5,388 nucleotides of DNA. Origin: Nitrososphaeraceae archaeon (GTDB taxonomy: Archaea > Thermoproteota > Nitrososphaeria > Nitrososphaerales > Nitrosopumilaceae). Each line of letters begins with the position of its first letter. Within the stretch, counting starts at the first letter, position 1. Position numbers and translations under genes: made by a program. The DNA is taken from NCBI GenBank assembly GCA_025922755.1, contig JAICHE010000096.1, positions 1-5,388 of the forward strand, read 5' to 3'. Shown here in pieces: positions 1-5,388 of the stretch. The notes beneath the pieces were generated by a model. That model made no database searches, had not been told where the DNA came from, and saw nothing but the letters and a program-made list of their open reading frames with translations.

Positions 1-138
1 CCAACACCTGAACCAGAACCAACACCTGAACCAGAACCAACACCTGAACCTGAACCAACACCTGAACCAACACCTGAACCAACACCTGAACCAGAACCAA
101 CACCTGAACCAGAACCAACACCTGAACCAACACCTGAG
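1..138 (+). repeat. Coding minisatellite, PTPE/PTPEPE units (12- and 18-bp)
   Basis: Nine tandem units fill the left edge. The 18-bp form ccaacacctgaaccagaa (PTPEPE) occurs at 1-18, 19-36, 37-54 (one change, cct for cca), 79-96 and 97-114. The 12-bp form ccaacacctgaa (PTPE) occurs at 55-66, 67-78, 115-126 and 127-138 (last codon gag). All units keep the reading frame. Near-identity at the DNA level points to recent expansion by slippage or unequal exchange rather than old protein repeats. The array probably continues to the left of the window. Confidence 0.95.
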
Positions 139-402
139 GATCCCTTTGAAGGAATACTGGATGATGACATTACAATATATTCAGAATTATTTGACATTCC
201 TCCTCCTGAAAATGATAAGGAGGCGTTACAACTTAGTCAGAAAATAAGAGCATGGATAAACAAAGGAAAACCCAAACCAGAAGAAGAAACAAAACAATCT
301 GAAGAAGAAACAATTGAGCAACCCGAACCAGAAGAAGAACAAGAAAAAGAAGAAACGAAACCTAAAAAGAAAAGAGGAATGTTTGGATTCTTTAGAAAAT
401 GA
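1..402 (+). CDS. Unrecognised protein, C-terminal part, with Pro-Thr-Glu repeat and basic/aromatic tail (5' partial)
   Basis: An open frame runs from the first base to TGA at 400-402; 133 residues are visible and the start lies outside the window. Residues 1-46 are a PTPE/PTPEPE repeat, probably an extended, disordered linker. Residues 47-92 are more ordinary and may hold a short helix (around LSQKIRAWINKG). Residues 93-120 are rich in Glu with Lys/Gln. The last 12 residues, KKKRGMFGFFRK, are basic and aromatic, a composition that could dock on a membrane or an acidic partner (inference). No transmembrane segment or catalytic motif is visible in this part. The stop overlaps the argF start (ATGA, 399-402), so the two are very likely cotranscribed. 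I do not recognise the family; the functional domain is probably upstream. That it is a real coding frame is well supported by the in-frame repeat and the tight junction. Confidence 0.8.
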   Translation, partial: PTPEPEPTPEPEPTPEPEPTPEPTPEPTPEPEPTPEPEPTPEPTPEDPFEGILDDDITIYSELFDIPPPENDKEALQLSQKIRAWINKGKPKPEEETKQSEEETIEQPEPEEEQEKEETKPKKKRGMFGFFRK

Positions 403-1313
403 AACTAAAATCAAAAAATTTACTCACTTTATCGGAAATATCCAAAAAGGAATTTTCTGAATTAATCGACTATTCAATAAAATTAAAGAAGGAATTGAAA
501 AAAGGAGGAAACAAACCTTTACTGAAAAACAAAACTTTGACTATGATATTCCAAAAACCTTCTACTCGAACAAGAGTAAGTTTTGAAATTGGAATGTTTC
601 AGTTAGGTGGAAAAGCAATCAATCTTTCTTCTAATGATATGCAATTGTCTAGAGGGGAGTCGATTGAGGATACTGCAAGAACTCTTTCTGGATACACTGA
701 TTGTATAATGGCTCGAGTTTATGATCATGAAATGCTTGAAAAACTAGCAGAGCATTCTAATGTTCCAGTAATTAATGGTCTTTCAGATTCATTTCATCCA
801 TGTCAAATTCTTGCTGATTTTATGACAATTAAAGAAAATAAAGGAAAACTCAAAGGATTGAAAATAGCTTGGATAGGTGATGGAAACAACGTATGTAATT
901 CAATGATTTATGGTTGCGCATTGGTCGATGTAAAAATGTCTGTTGCTACACCTAAAGGATTTGAACCTTCCAAAGACGTTGTCTCTGAAGCAAGAAAATC
1001 TACAGAAATTGAAATTACTACAGATCCTAAAGAGGCAATTAAAAATGCTGATGTTGTTGTAACCGATACGTTTTCATCAATTCATAACCGCGATCCAAAA
1101 AGAACAAAAAAATTTCTTCCAAAATATCAAGTGAATTCTGAATTAATGAAACTTGCAAAAAAGAATGCAATCTTTATGCATTGTCTTCCTGCCAAACGTG
1201 GAAGTGAAGTTACTTCTTCTGTTATCGATGGACCTCAGTCTGTAGTTTGGGATGAGGCAGAAAATAGATTGCATTCACAAAAAGCGTTGCTAGTTTTTCT
1301 AATTAACGCTTAA
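399..1313 (+). CDS. argF: Ornithine carbamoyltransferase (anabolic, arginine biosynthesis)
   Basis: A cytoplasmic enzyme that transfers the carbamoyl group of carbamoyl phosphate to ornithine, giving citrulline. At 304 residues it has normal family length. Carbamoyl-phosphate-binding residues are visible as STRTR (55-59), ARVYDH (105-110) and HPCQ (133-136). The ornithine domain shows DGNN (161-164), HCLPA (261-265) around the catalytic Cys262, and ENRLHSQ (288-294) with the conserved Arg290. The usual SMG ornithine loop is not canonical: the segment reads TDTFSSIHN (222-230), keeping Asp223 but with SIH in place of SMG. Other family members (aspartate or N-acetylornithine carbamoyltransferases) fit less well, because HCLPA, the downstream DGPQSVVWDEAENR segment and the length are of the ornithine type. 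The ATG at 399 overlaps the previous stop, and the N-terminus NLLTLSEIS matches the family, so this start is favoured. The gene stands directly before the ribosomal genes, which have their own promoter. Confidence 0.95.
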   Translation: MKLKSKNLLTLSEISKKEFSELIDYSIKLKKELKKGGNKPLLKNKTLTMIFQKPSTRTRVSFEIGMFQLGGKAINLSSNDMQLSRGESIEDTARTLSGYTDCIMARVYDHEMLEKLAEHSNVPVINGLSDSFHPCQILADFMTIKENKGKLKGLKIAWIGDGNNVCNSMIYGCALVDVKMSVATPKGFEPSKDVVSEARKSTEIEITTDPKEAIKNADVVVTDTFSSIHNRDPKRTKKFLPKYQVNSELMKLAKKNAIFMHCLPAKRGSEVTSSVIDGPQSVVWDEAENRLHSQKALLVFLINA

Positions 1314-1315
1314 CG

Positions 1316-1323
1316 TATATAAG
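1316..1323 (+). promoter_or_regulatory. TATA box (TATATAAG) of the uL18-SecY-Adk transcription unit
   Basis: TATATAAG lies in the only real gap of the window, just after the argF stop. Archaeal transcription normally starts about 25-27 bases after the TATA centre, which here falls near 1345-1348 (candidate purines G1346 and A1348). The uL18 ATG is at 1350, so the 5' leader would be 0 to about 5 bases. The only Shine-Dalgarno-like bases in the gap, AGGT at 1327-1330, are 19 bases from the ATG and too far to help, in keeping with leaderless translation. No clear purine-rich BRE precedes the box. The start site is inferred, not observed. Confidence 0.65.
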
Positions 1324-1349
1324 AGCAGGTTCAAAATCGTGTTCTGTAG

Positions 1350-1832
1350 ATGGCCTATTCAAAAATATTGAGAAGACTAAGAGAGGAAAAGACCAATTAT
1401 AAAAAACGTGGGACCATGTTAATGGGAAAACGTGAATTCATTACAGTTACTATTTCAAATGAAAATACACAAGTGCAAATTTTAAAGCCAGAAATGACTG
1501 GAGACAAGGTTGTAGCATCAGCTCATTCTCGATATTTGCTTGAAAAAGGATGGAAGGGATCTAGAAAAAGTATTCCTGCAGCATACCTTACAGGCTATAT
1601 TGCAGGAAAGAAAGCAATTGGCAAAGGCTCTCAAGGGGCAATCTTGTATACTGGAACAAGAAAATACACTCAAAGGATGGCAGCAGCTCTAAAGGGTGTA
1701 ATTGATGCTGGATTAGAAGTACCTGCAAATTCTGAAACCTTTCCTCCTGAGGAAAGAATTAACGGTGAACACCTTACAGTAAAAAACGACATTTCACAAA
1801 TTAAATCCACAATAAGTAACGAGGTCAAATAA
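1350..1832 (+). CDS. rpl18: Large-subunit ribosomal protein uL18 (L18P)
   Basis: A 5S rRNA-binding protein of the central protuberance of the 50S subunit. It has 160 residues. The N-terminus is highly basic and carries the family segment TNYKKR (15-20). The core contains SAHSRYLLEKGWKG (57-70) and AAYLTGYIAGKKA (77-89), followed by GAILYTGTRKYTQRMAAALKG. PPEERINGEHL (132-142) is the archaeal C-terminal signature. After it only about 18 residues remain, so the protein is shorter than the roughly 190-residue versions I recall from other archaea. The ATG is 36 bases after argF and just downstream of the predicted transcription start, and the MAYSKILRRLREEK start fits the family. It is the first gene of the ribosomal unit here; uS5 follows after 2 bases. 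Confidence 0.97.
   Translation: MAYSKILRRLREEKTNYKKRGTMLMGKREFITVTISNENTQVQILKPEMTGDKVVASAHSRYLLEKGWKGSRKSIPAAYLTGYIAGKKAIGKGSQGAILYTGTRKYTQRMAAALKGVIDAGLEVPANSETFPPEERINGEHLTVKNDISQIKSTISNEVK
1821..1825 (+). promoter_or_regulatory. Ribosome binding site of uS5 (GAGGT)
   Basis: GAGGT sits within the last codons of uL18, 9 bases before the ATG at 1835. It is complementary to the conserved CACCTC of the archaeal 16S rRNA 3' end. It is the clearest Shine-Dalgarno motif in the window and supports the uS5 start ahead of the repeat tract, so the repeats are translated. Confidence 0.65.
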
Positions 1833-1834
1833 CA

Positions 1835-2572
1835 ATGAGTCAAGCAACACAAACAAGACCAGGACAAGGCGGTAGACCAGGACAAGGCGGTAGACCAGGA
1901 CAAGGCGGTAGACCAGGACAAGGCGGTAGACCAGGACAAGGCGGTTCCGGACAAGGACGACGTCCAAGAAGAGAACCTGAAGAGGAAGTATGGATTCCAA
2001 AAACAATTTTGGGACAAAAAGTTGCTTCAGGTGAAATATCGTCAATTGAGGAGATTATTGAAGCGGGATTAAGAATACAGGAAGCAGGTATTATTAAAAA
2101 ACTTCTTCCAGATTTGAAAAGTGAGGTAGTAGATGTTGGTATTATTCAAAAAATGACATCCAATGGTCAATCAACAAGATTCAAAGCTATTGTAGCTGCA
2201 GGAAATGAAAATGGTTATTTGGGAATAGGCCAAGGCAAATCAAAACAAATGAGAATTGCAATTGAAAAAGCAACAAATCAAGCTTTCCTAAATGTCAGCC
2301 CAATTAAATTGGGTTGTGGTAGTTGGGAATGCAGATGTGACCAAAAACACTCTGTACCATTTAAAATTAAAGGAAAAGGTGGAAGTGTTACTATTGAAAT
2401 TATTCCAGCACCACGTGGTTTAGGATTAGTGGCTGGAGGTAAAATTAAACGATTATTGGAATTAGCAGGTTTGAAAGATGCATGGACCACTGCCAAAGGA
2501 TCCACACCTACTATGAATTCGACTTCAAAAGCTATATTGGAATGTCTTAGACAAACATTCAGTCAGGGTTGA
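1835..2572 (+). CDS. rps5: Small-subunit ribosomal protein uS5 (S5P) with Gly/Arg/Pro-rich repeat tail
   Basis: A 30S protein near the mRNA entry channel, involved in decoding accuracy. It has 245 residues. Residues 8-37 are five exact RPGQGG repeats, followed by a degenerate copy (SGQGRR) and an Arg-rich patch to residue 46. The archaeal/eukaryotic uS5 body begins at VWIPKTILGQKV (52-63) and SSIEEIIEAG. The double-stranded-RNA-binding-like half follows (RFKAIVAAGNENGYLGIG), then GCGSWECRC (160-168) with Cys161, Cys166, Cys168 and nearby His172, a possible metal site. The C-terminal half has VPFKIKGKGGSVTIEIIPAP and GLVAGGKIKRLLELAGLKD. Without the tail it would be about 200 residues, near the usual archaeal size. 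The ATG is supported by GAGGT at 1821-1825. The gap to uL18 is 2 bases, and 5 bases separate it from uL30. The tail makes no change to the ribosomal core. Confidence 0.97.
   Translation: MSQATQTRPGQGGRPGQGGRPGQGGRPGQGGRPGQGGSGQGRRPRREPEEEVWIPKTILGQKVASGEISSIEEIIEAGLRIQEAGIIKKLLPDLKSEVVDVGIIQKMTSNGQSTRFKAIVAAGNENGYLGIGQGKSKQMRIAIEKATNQAFLNVSPIKLGCGSWECRCDQKHSVPFKIKGKGGSVTIEIIPAPRGLGLVAGGKIKRLLELAGLKDAWTTAKGSTPTMNSTSKAILECLRQTFSQG
1856..1945 (+). repeat. Five perfect 18-bp tandem repeats inside uS5 (RPGQGG)
   Basis: The unit agaccaggacaaggcggt is present five times without a single difference (1856-1873, 1874-1891, 1892-1909, 1910-1927, 1928-1945). A diverged partial copy follows (tccggacaaggacga). 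Every unit uses the same six codons. Such identity, including third positions, implies recent copy-number change. The unit length is a multiple of three, so gain or loss would not break the frame. Confidence 0.98.
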
Positions 2573-2577
2573 TAAGA

Positions 2578-3045
2578 ATGGCAAATGCATATCTCGTAGT
2601 TAGAATAAAGGGCCAAGCAGACGTTCCTCACTGGGCAACCACTACAATGACTTTACTAAAATTAGATAAAAAATATCGTGCAACGATTCTTCCTGCCAAA
2701 GACAATACTTTGGGAATGTTAAACAAAGTGAAACATTACATTTCTTGGATAGAATTGGATGCAGACCTTGCCAAAGAACTTTTGGACAAAAAAGCTAGAA
2801 AATCAGGTTATCAAAAAATCACACCTGAAGATCTAAAGGAATTAGGATTCAATACAGTAGACGATCTTGCAAAAGCTCTTTCTGATGGAACTGCAACTTT
2901 ATCAAAATTAAAACCCCTAAAACCTTGGTTTGCTTTATCTCCACCTAGACATGGATTCAAAAGAAGCACCAAAAAATTGTATGGTCAGAAAGGAGTTCTT
3001 GGATCAAATAAGGAACTTGGAACAATAGTGAGGCGTATGATCTAA
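2578..3045 (+). CDS. rpl30: Large-subunit ribosomal protein uL30 (L30P, archaeal/eukaryotic L7 type)
   Basis: A 23S rRNA-binding protein of the 50S subunit. From ATG 2578 it has 155 residues, the long archaeal/eukaryotic form rather than the roughly 60-residue bacterial form. The N-terminal core is AYLVVRIKGQADVP (4-17) followed by TMTLLKLDKKYRATILP. The extension includes KITPEDLKELGF and ends in FALSPPRHGFKRSTKKLYGQ, typical of the archaeal family. An in-frame TTG at 2569 would add only three residues (MIR) and overlap the uS5 stop. The ATG at 2578, giving MANAYLVVRI, matches the family better, and GGTTGAT (2567-2573) just before it may be a weak ribosome binding site. uL15 follows after one base, so the pair is clearly cotranscribed. 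Confidence 0.95.
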   Translation: MANAYLVVRIKGQADVPHWATTTMTLLKLDKKYRATILPAKDNTLGMLNKVKHYISWIELDADLAKELLDKKARKSGYQKITPEDLKELGFNTVDDLAKALSDGTATLSKLKPLKPWFALSPPRHGFKRSTKKLYGQKGVLGSNKELGTIVRRMI

Positions 3046-3046
3046 A

Positions 3047-3472
3047 ATGGCAACAAGACTAAGAAAAACAAGAAGGCTTAGAGGTGGCCGAAACATGGGA
3101 TGGGGACAAGTTGGTCAACACCGTGCAAGTGGCCATAAAGGTGGACTTGGAATAACAGGTTTGATGAAACATCATTACAGTACTATGCTTAAGGAATATC
3201 CTGATCATTATGGTCATTCTTCTACTCATCCACCTCACCCAAATATTACCAAAAAATGGGCAAGCATCCGTGATCTAGATGACTTGTTTTCAAAATTCGG
3301 AAAAGAAGAAGGAGGAAAAAAGATTCTAGATCTTGCAACTGCAGGGTACGACAAGCTACTTGGTGGTGGAAAACCATCAAGTGCATACACAGTTAAAGTA
3401 CGTCAATTTACCGCCAAAGCTGAAGAGAAAATAAAATCTGTTGGGGGAGAAGTGTTAGCTGAGAATGGCTGA
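3047..3472 (+). CDS. rpl15: Large-subunit ribosomal protein uL15 (L15P)
   Basis: A late-assembling 50S protein with a long extension that threads through rRNA. It has 141 residues, normal for archaea. The basic, Gly-rich N-terminus carries the family signature: KTRRLRGGRNMGWGQVGQH (7-25), then RASGHKGGLGITG (26-38) and a His-rich stretch (residues 42-64). The C-terminal globular part ends with VRQFTAKAEEKIKSVGGEV, the usual end of the family. GTGAGG at 3028-3033, 13 bases before the ATG, may be the ribosome binding site, although the spacing is long. The last 8 bases overlap the start of secY, which suggests translational coupling. Confidence 0.96.
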   Translation: MATRLRKTRRLRGGRNMGWGQVGQHRASGHKGGLGITGLMKHHYSTMLKEYPDHYGHSSTHPPHPNITKKWASIRDLDDLFSKFGKEEGGKKILDLATAGYDKLLGGGKPSSAYTVKVRQFTAKAEEKIKSVGGEVLAENG

Positions 3473-4895
3473 GGGAAGTATTACTAATATTATTAGAAAA
3501 GTTGTTTTTAAGGCAGAACCTTACCTTCCTCAGGTTCCAAAACCCAAAAAGAAAATTTCTCTGCAAACAAAATTACTCTGGTCTGGAATTGCTCTTTTAA
3601 TTTACATGGTAATGGGACAAACTCCTTTATTTGGAGCAACTGCCCCTGAATTTGATTTTCTTCAGTTTGCAAGAGTAATTTTTGCCTCTCAACAAGGAAC
3701 TTTGGTTGAATTAGGTATTGGACCGATAGTCACTGCAGGTTTGTTGATGCAATTACTTAGAGGATCTGATATTTTGAAATTTGATTTCAAAAAACCAGAC
3801 GAGCGAGGAATTTTCCAAACTGCAACAAAACTTGTAACGTATGTGGTAATTGTTGCAGAATCTATTGTTTATGCCGCAGCAGTTTATGGTCCTGGGGTCT
3901 CAGAACCGTACATCTTGGGTGTAATGATTGGCCAGCTAATGGCTGCATCAATAATTATCATGTTCCTAGATGAATTAATCCAAAAAGGATGGGGTCTAGG
4001 AAGTGGAATTAGTTTATTTATCATGGCTGGAGTTGCTCAACAAATTCTATGGAGCTTGTTTAGCCCATTACCAGCTGGTGATGGCGGAACTATCGGCATC
4101 ATTCCGTATATTGGACAATCCATAATGGATGGAGACATGTCAAATGTGCTGTTCCGTTCTAACCAGTTGCCTAGCATCTTTGGTTTGTGTCTTACAGCTG
4201 GTATATTGCTGATTTTGGTATTTACCCAAGGAATGAAAATTGAAATTCCAATCGTCTCAACAAAGTATAGAGGGTTCTCAGCTGTTTATCCAATCAAATT
4301 AATGTATGTCTCAAACATTCCTGTGATTCTTGCATCTGCATTAACTGCAAATGCTGTGTTTATCTTCCAGATGTTATGGGCAAACATGAACCCGCGGAAC
4401 AATAATGTGTTTATGAATATTTTAGCCCAGTTTGATCCAACCAGTCCATCTACGCCCATTGGAGGAATAATTTACTACATCACACCTCCAAGAGGACTTG
4501 ATGTGGCTATGCTAGACCCCGGACGTGCTGTAGGTTATGTTCTTTTTATGATTGGAATTGTTGTGGTGTTTGGAAGACTTTGGGTTGAACTTGGAGGTCT
4601 GTCTCCAAAAAGTGCAGCTCAAAACCTACTTGATGCTGATGTACAAATCCCAGGATTCAGAAGATCAAACAAACCTGTAGAGGCTCTTCTTAACAAATAC
4701 ATTCCTTCTGTAACTATTATCGGCTCTATGATTTTGGGTCTTTTGGCAGGTGTGTCAGATGTTTTAGGTGTATTTGGTTCTGGAATAGGCATTCTGTTAA
4801 TGGTAGATATTCTCATCAACTATTACACTCAGCTAGTACGAGAACAAGTGGAAGTTGTTATGCCGCGTTTGGGTGCTTTACTTGGCAGAAAGTAA
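3465..4895 (+). CDS. secY: Protein translocase subunit SecY (Sec61 alpha homologue)
   Basis: The channel-forming membrane protein of the general secretion system, acting with SecE and Sec61-beta to move or insert nascent proteins. It has 476 residues, normal for archaea. The hydrophobic pattern fits ten membrane helices, roughly at 36-51, 82-98, 122-141, 149-169, 180-200, 235-254, 283-303, 354-371, 413-432 and 436-454. The two SecY signatures are present: GIGPIVTAGLLMQLL (84-98) after the plug segment (about 58-75), and LDELIQKGWGLGSGISLFI (168-186). The cytosolic loop with KYRGFSAVYPIKLMYVSNIP (267-286) and the basic loop before helix 9 (PGFRRSNKP), which contact the ribosome, are also seen. 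An acidic/Gly-rich external loop lies at about 204-226. The ATG overlaps the uL15 end by 8 bases, and the last 14 bases overlap the predicted adenylate kinase start. Confidence 0.97.
   Translation: MAEGSITNIIRKVVFKAEPYLPQVPKPKKKISLQTKLLWSGIALLIYMVMGQTPLFGATAPEFDFLQFARVIFASQQGTLVELGIGPIVTAGLLMQLLRGSDILKFDFKKPDERGIFQTATKLVTYVVIVAESIVYAAAVYGPGVSEPYILGVMIGQLMAASIIIMFLDELIQKGWGLGSGISLFIMAGVAQQILWSLFSPLPAGDGGTIGIIPYIGQSIMDGDMSNVLFRSNQLPSIFGLCLTAGILLILVFTQGMKIEIPIVSTKYRGFSAVYPIKLMYVSNIPVILASALTANAVFIFQMLWANMNPRNNNVFMNILAQFDPTSPSTPIGGIIYYITPPRGLDVAMLDPGRAVGYVLFMIGIVVVFGRLWVELGGLSPKSAAQNLLDADVQIPGFRRSNKPVEALLNKYIPSVTIIGSMILGLLAGVSDVLGVFGSGIGILLMVDILINYYTQLVREQVEVVMPRLGALLGRK
4872..4875 (+). promoter_or_regulatory. 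Probable ribosome binding site of adenylate kinase (GGTG)
   Basis: GGTG within the 3' end of secY is complementary to CACC in the archaeal 16S rRNA 3' end and leaves 6 bases before the TTG at 4882. The spacing supports TTG 4882 over the GTG codon at 4873, which overlaps the motif itself. The motif is short and could be chance. Confidence 0.45.
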
Positions 4896-5388
4896 AAAAG
4901 TCGTAGTAGTAGGAATACCTGGAGTCGGGAAAACCACATTAATCAATAAAATTGTGGAATTAATCAAAGGCAATAACAAAAGTGTCAAAGTAACAAACTT
5001 TGGTACCATAATGTTTGATGTTGCAAAAGAAAATGGTTTACAAACAAGAGATGAATTAAGAAGGCTCCCACTTTCTGAGCAAAAAAAGTTACAAAAAATC
5101 GCTGCAGAAAAATTAAGCAAAATAAACGACGATGTTGTAATAATCGATACTCATGCATTTATTAGAACTCCTGAGGGGTTTAATCCAGGATTACCTTATC
5201 ATGTCTTGCAAATTATAGAGCCTTCAAATTTCATTTCAGTCTATGCAAAAACTGAAGAAATCTATAACAGAAGAATGAAAGATGATACTAGAACTAGAGA
5301 TAAAGTTTCTATCGCTACCATTAAAAAAGAGTTGGATATTCAATCAGCAATGATGTCTGCTTGCTCTGTTTTATCGGGTTCACCAGTA
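4882..5388 (+). CDS. adkA: Archaeal-type adenylate kinase, TTG start (3' partial)
   Basis: A cytoplasmic enzyme that interconverts ATP plus AMP with two ADP. 169 codons are visible; the archaeal family is about 190-200 residues, so roughly 20-30 residues are lost at the right edge. The Walker A loop is GIPGVGKTT (11-19). NFGTIMFDVAKENGL (39-53) and TRDELRRLPLSEQKKLQ form the AMP-binding part. VIIDTHAFIRTPEGF (86-100) carries the DTH motif, followed by PGLP (102-105). RRMKDDTRTRD (130-140) is the Arg-rich lid region. No ATG precedes the Walker loop in this frame; TTG 4882 gives MAESKKVVVVGIPG, the expected N-terminus. GTG 4873 is a possible but less likely start. The gene overlaps secY by 14 bases in another frame, in the usual archaeal secY-adk order, so translation is probably coupled. 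A bacterial-type Adk or cytidylate kinase fits less well because of the GIPGVGKTT/DTH pattern. Confidence 0.92.
   Translation, partial: MAESKKVVVVGIPGVGKTTLINKIVELIKGNNKSVKVTNFGTIMFDVAKENGLQTRDELRRLPLSEQKKLQKIAAEKLSKINDDVVIIDTHAFIRTPEGFNPGLPYHVLQIIEPSNFISVYAKTEEIYNRRMKDDTRTRDKVSIATIKKELDIQSAMMSACSVLSGSPV

Noticed and set aside
1..138. CRISPR array
   Set aside because: The units abut with no unique spacers and keep one reading frame; the same holds for 1856-1945. Both are coding minisatellites.
226..414. Minus-strand open frame rich in Phe
   Set aside because: It is the reverse complement of the Glu/Lys-rich (gaa/aaa) end of the plus-strand gene; the Phe-rich composition is a by-product and no promoter or family signature is seen.
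1291..1300. T-run (TTTTT at 1294-1298) near the argF 3' end as a U-tract terminator
   Set aside because: Archaeal termination can occur at U-rich tracts, but this run is short, lies inside the coding frame and has no stem; in an AT-rich genome it is not distinctive.
1670..2045. Two minus-strand open frames across the uS5 repeat, giving periodic peptides
   Set aside because: Their periodic sequences only mirror the 18-bp repeat; they cross the uL18/uS5 junction and have no recognisable domain.
2278..2505. Minus-strand open frame inside uS5
   Set aside because: It lies fully inside a conserved ribosomal gene and has no family signature of its own.
2569..2577. TTG start three codons upstream of the uL30 ATG
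   Set aside because: It adds only MIR, overlaps the uS5 stop and leaves less room for the weak ribosome binding site; the family begins at the ATG.
4619..5120. Minus-strand open frames within secY and adenylate kinase
   Set aside because: They overlap strongly conserved plus-strand coding sequence and show no independent evidence.
1..5388. A previously undescribed defence, mobile or biosynthetic system
   Set aside because: Apart from the unrecognised partial gene at the left edge, every gene belongs to a well-known housekeeping family in a conserved order, and there is no gap large enough to hide another locus.

Overview
The window reads as a stretch of an AT-rich archaeal chromosome. The best fit is a marine-type Thaumarchaeota (Nitrososphaerota, Nitrosopumilus-like) genome. 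Reasons: the ribosomal proteins are archaeal/eukaryotic in type (long uL30, uL15 with an archaeal N-terminus, uS5 with the archaeal GCGSWEC segment), the gene after secY is an archaeal-type adenylate kinase, and a TATA box lies close to a start codon. The exact genus is inference from style; no 16S rRNA gene or other marker is present.

Layout, all on the plus strand with almost no spacing. (1) 1-402: the C-terminal part of a protein I do not recognise, with a Pro-Thr-Glu repeat, an acidic stretch and a short basic/aromatic tail. (2) 399-1313: ornithine carbamoyltransferase (argF), overlapping the previous stop by 4 bases. (3) 1314-1349: a 36-base gap with a TATA box. (4) 1350-4895: uL18, uS5, uL30, uL15 and SecY, in the order of the distal half of the archaeal spc operon. 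(5) 4882-end: adenylate kinase, cut by the window edge, starting at a TTG inside the end of secY. No gap exceeds 36 bases, so there is no unexplained intergenic region, and no RNA gene, insertion sequence or CRISPR array is visible.

The genes form two probable transcription units. The first carries the unknown protein and the arginine-biosynthesis enzyme. The second couples four ribosomal proteins to the membrane channel for nascent proteins and to a nucleotide-balancing kinase, the classic translation/secretion grouping. Its TATA box is about 30 bases before the uL18 ATG, which predicts a leaderless or almost leaderless mRNA. The genes inside it are 1-5 bases apart or overlap.

I do not see a new biological system. 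The points worth a second look are: a perfect five-copy 18-bp repeat that gives uS5 a Gly/Arg/Pro-rich N-terminal tail recalling the RGG tail of eukaryotic uS5 (RPS2); a second 18-bp-period coding minisatellite at the left edge; a non-canonical ornithine-binding loop in ArgF (SIH where SMG is expected); argF lying where eL19 is usually found; and the TTG start of the kinase.
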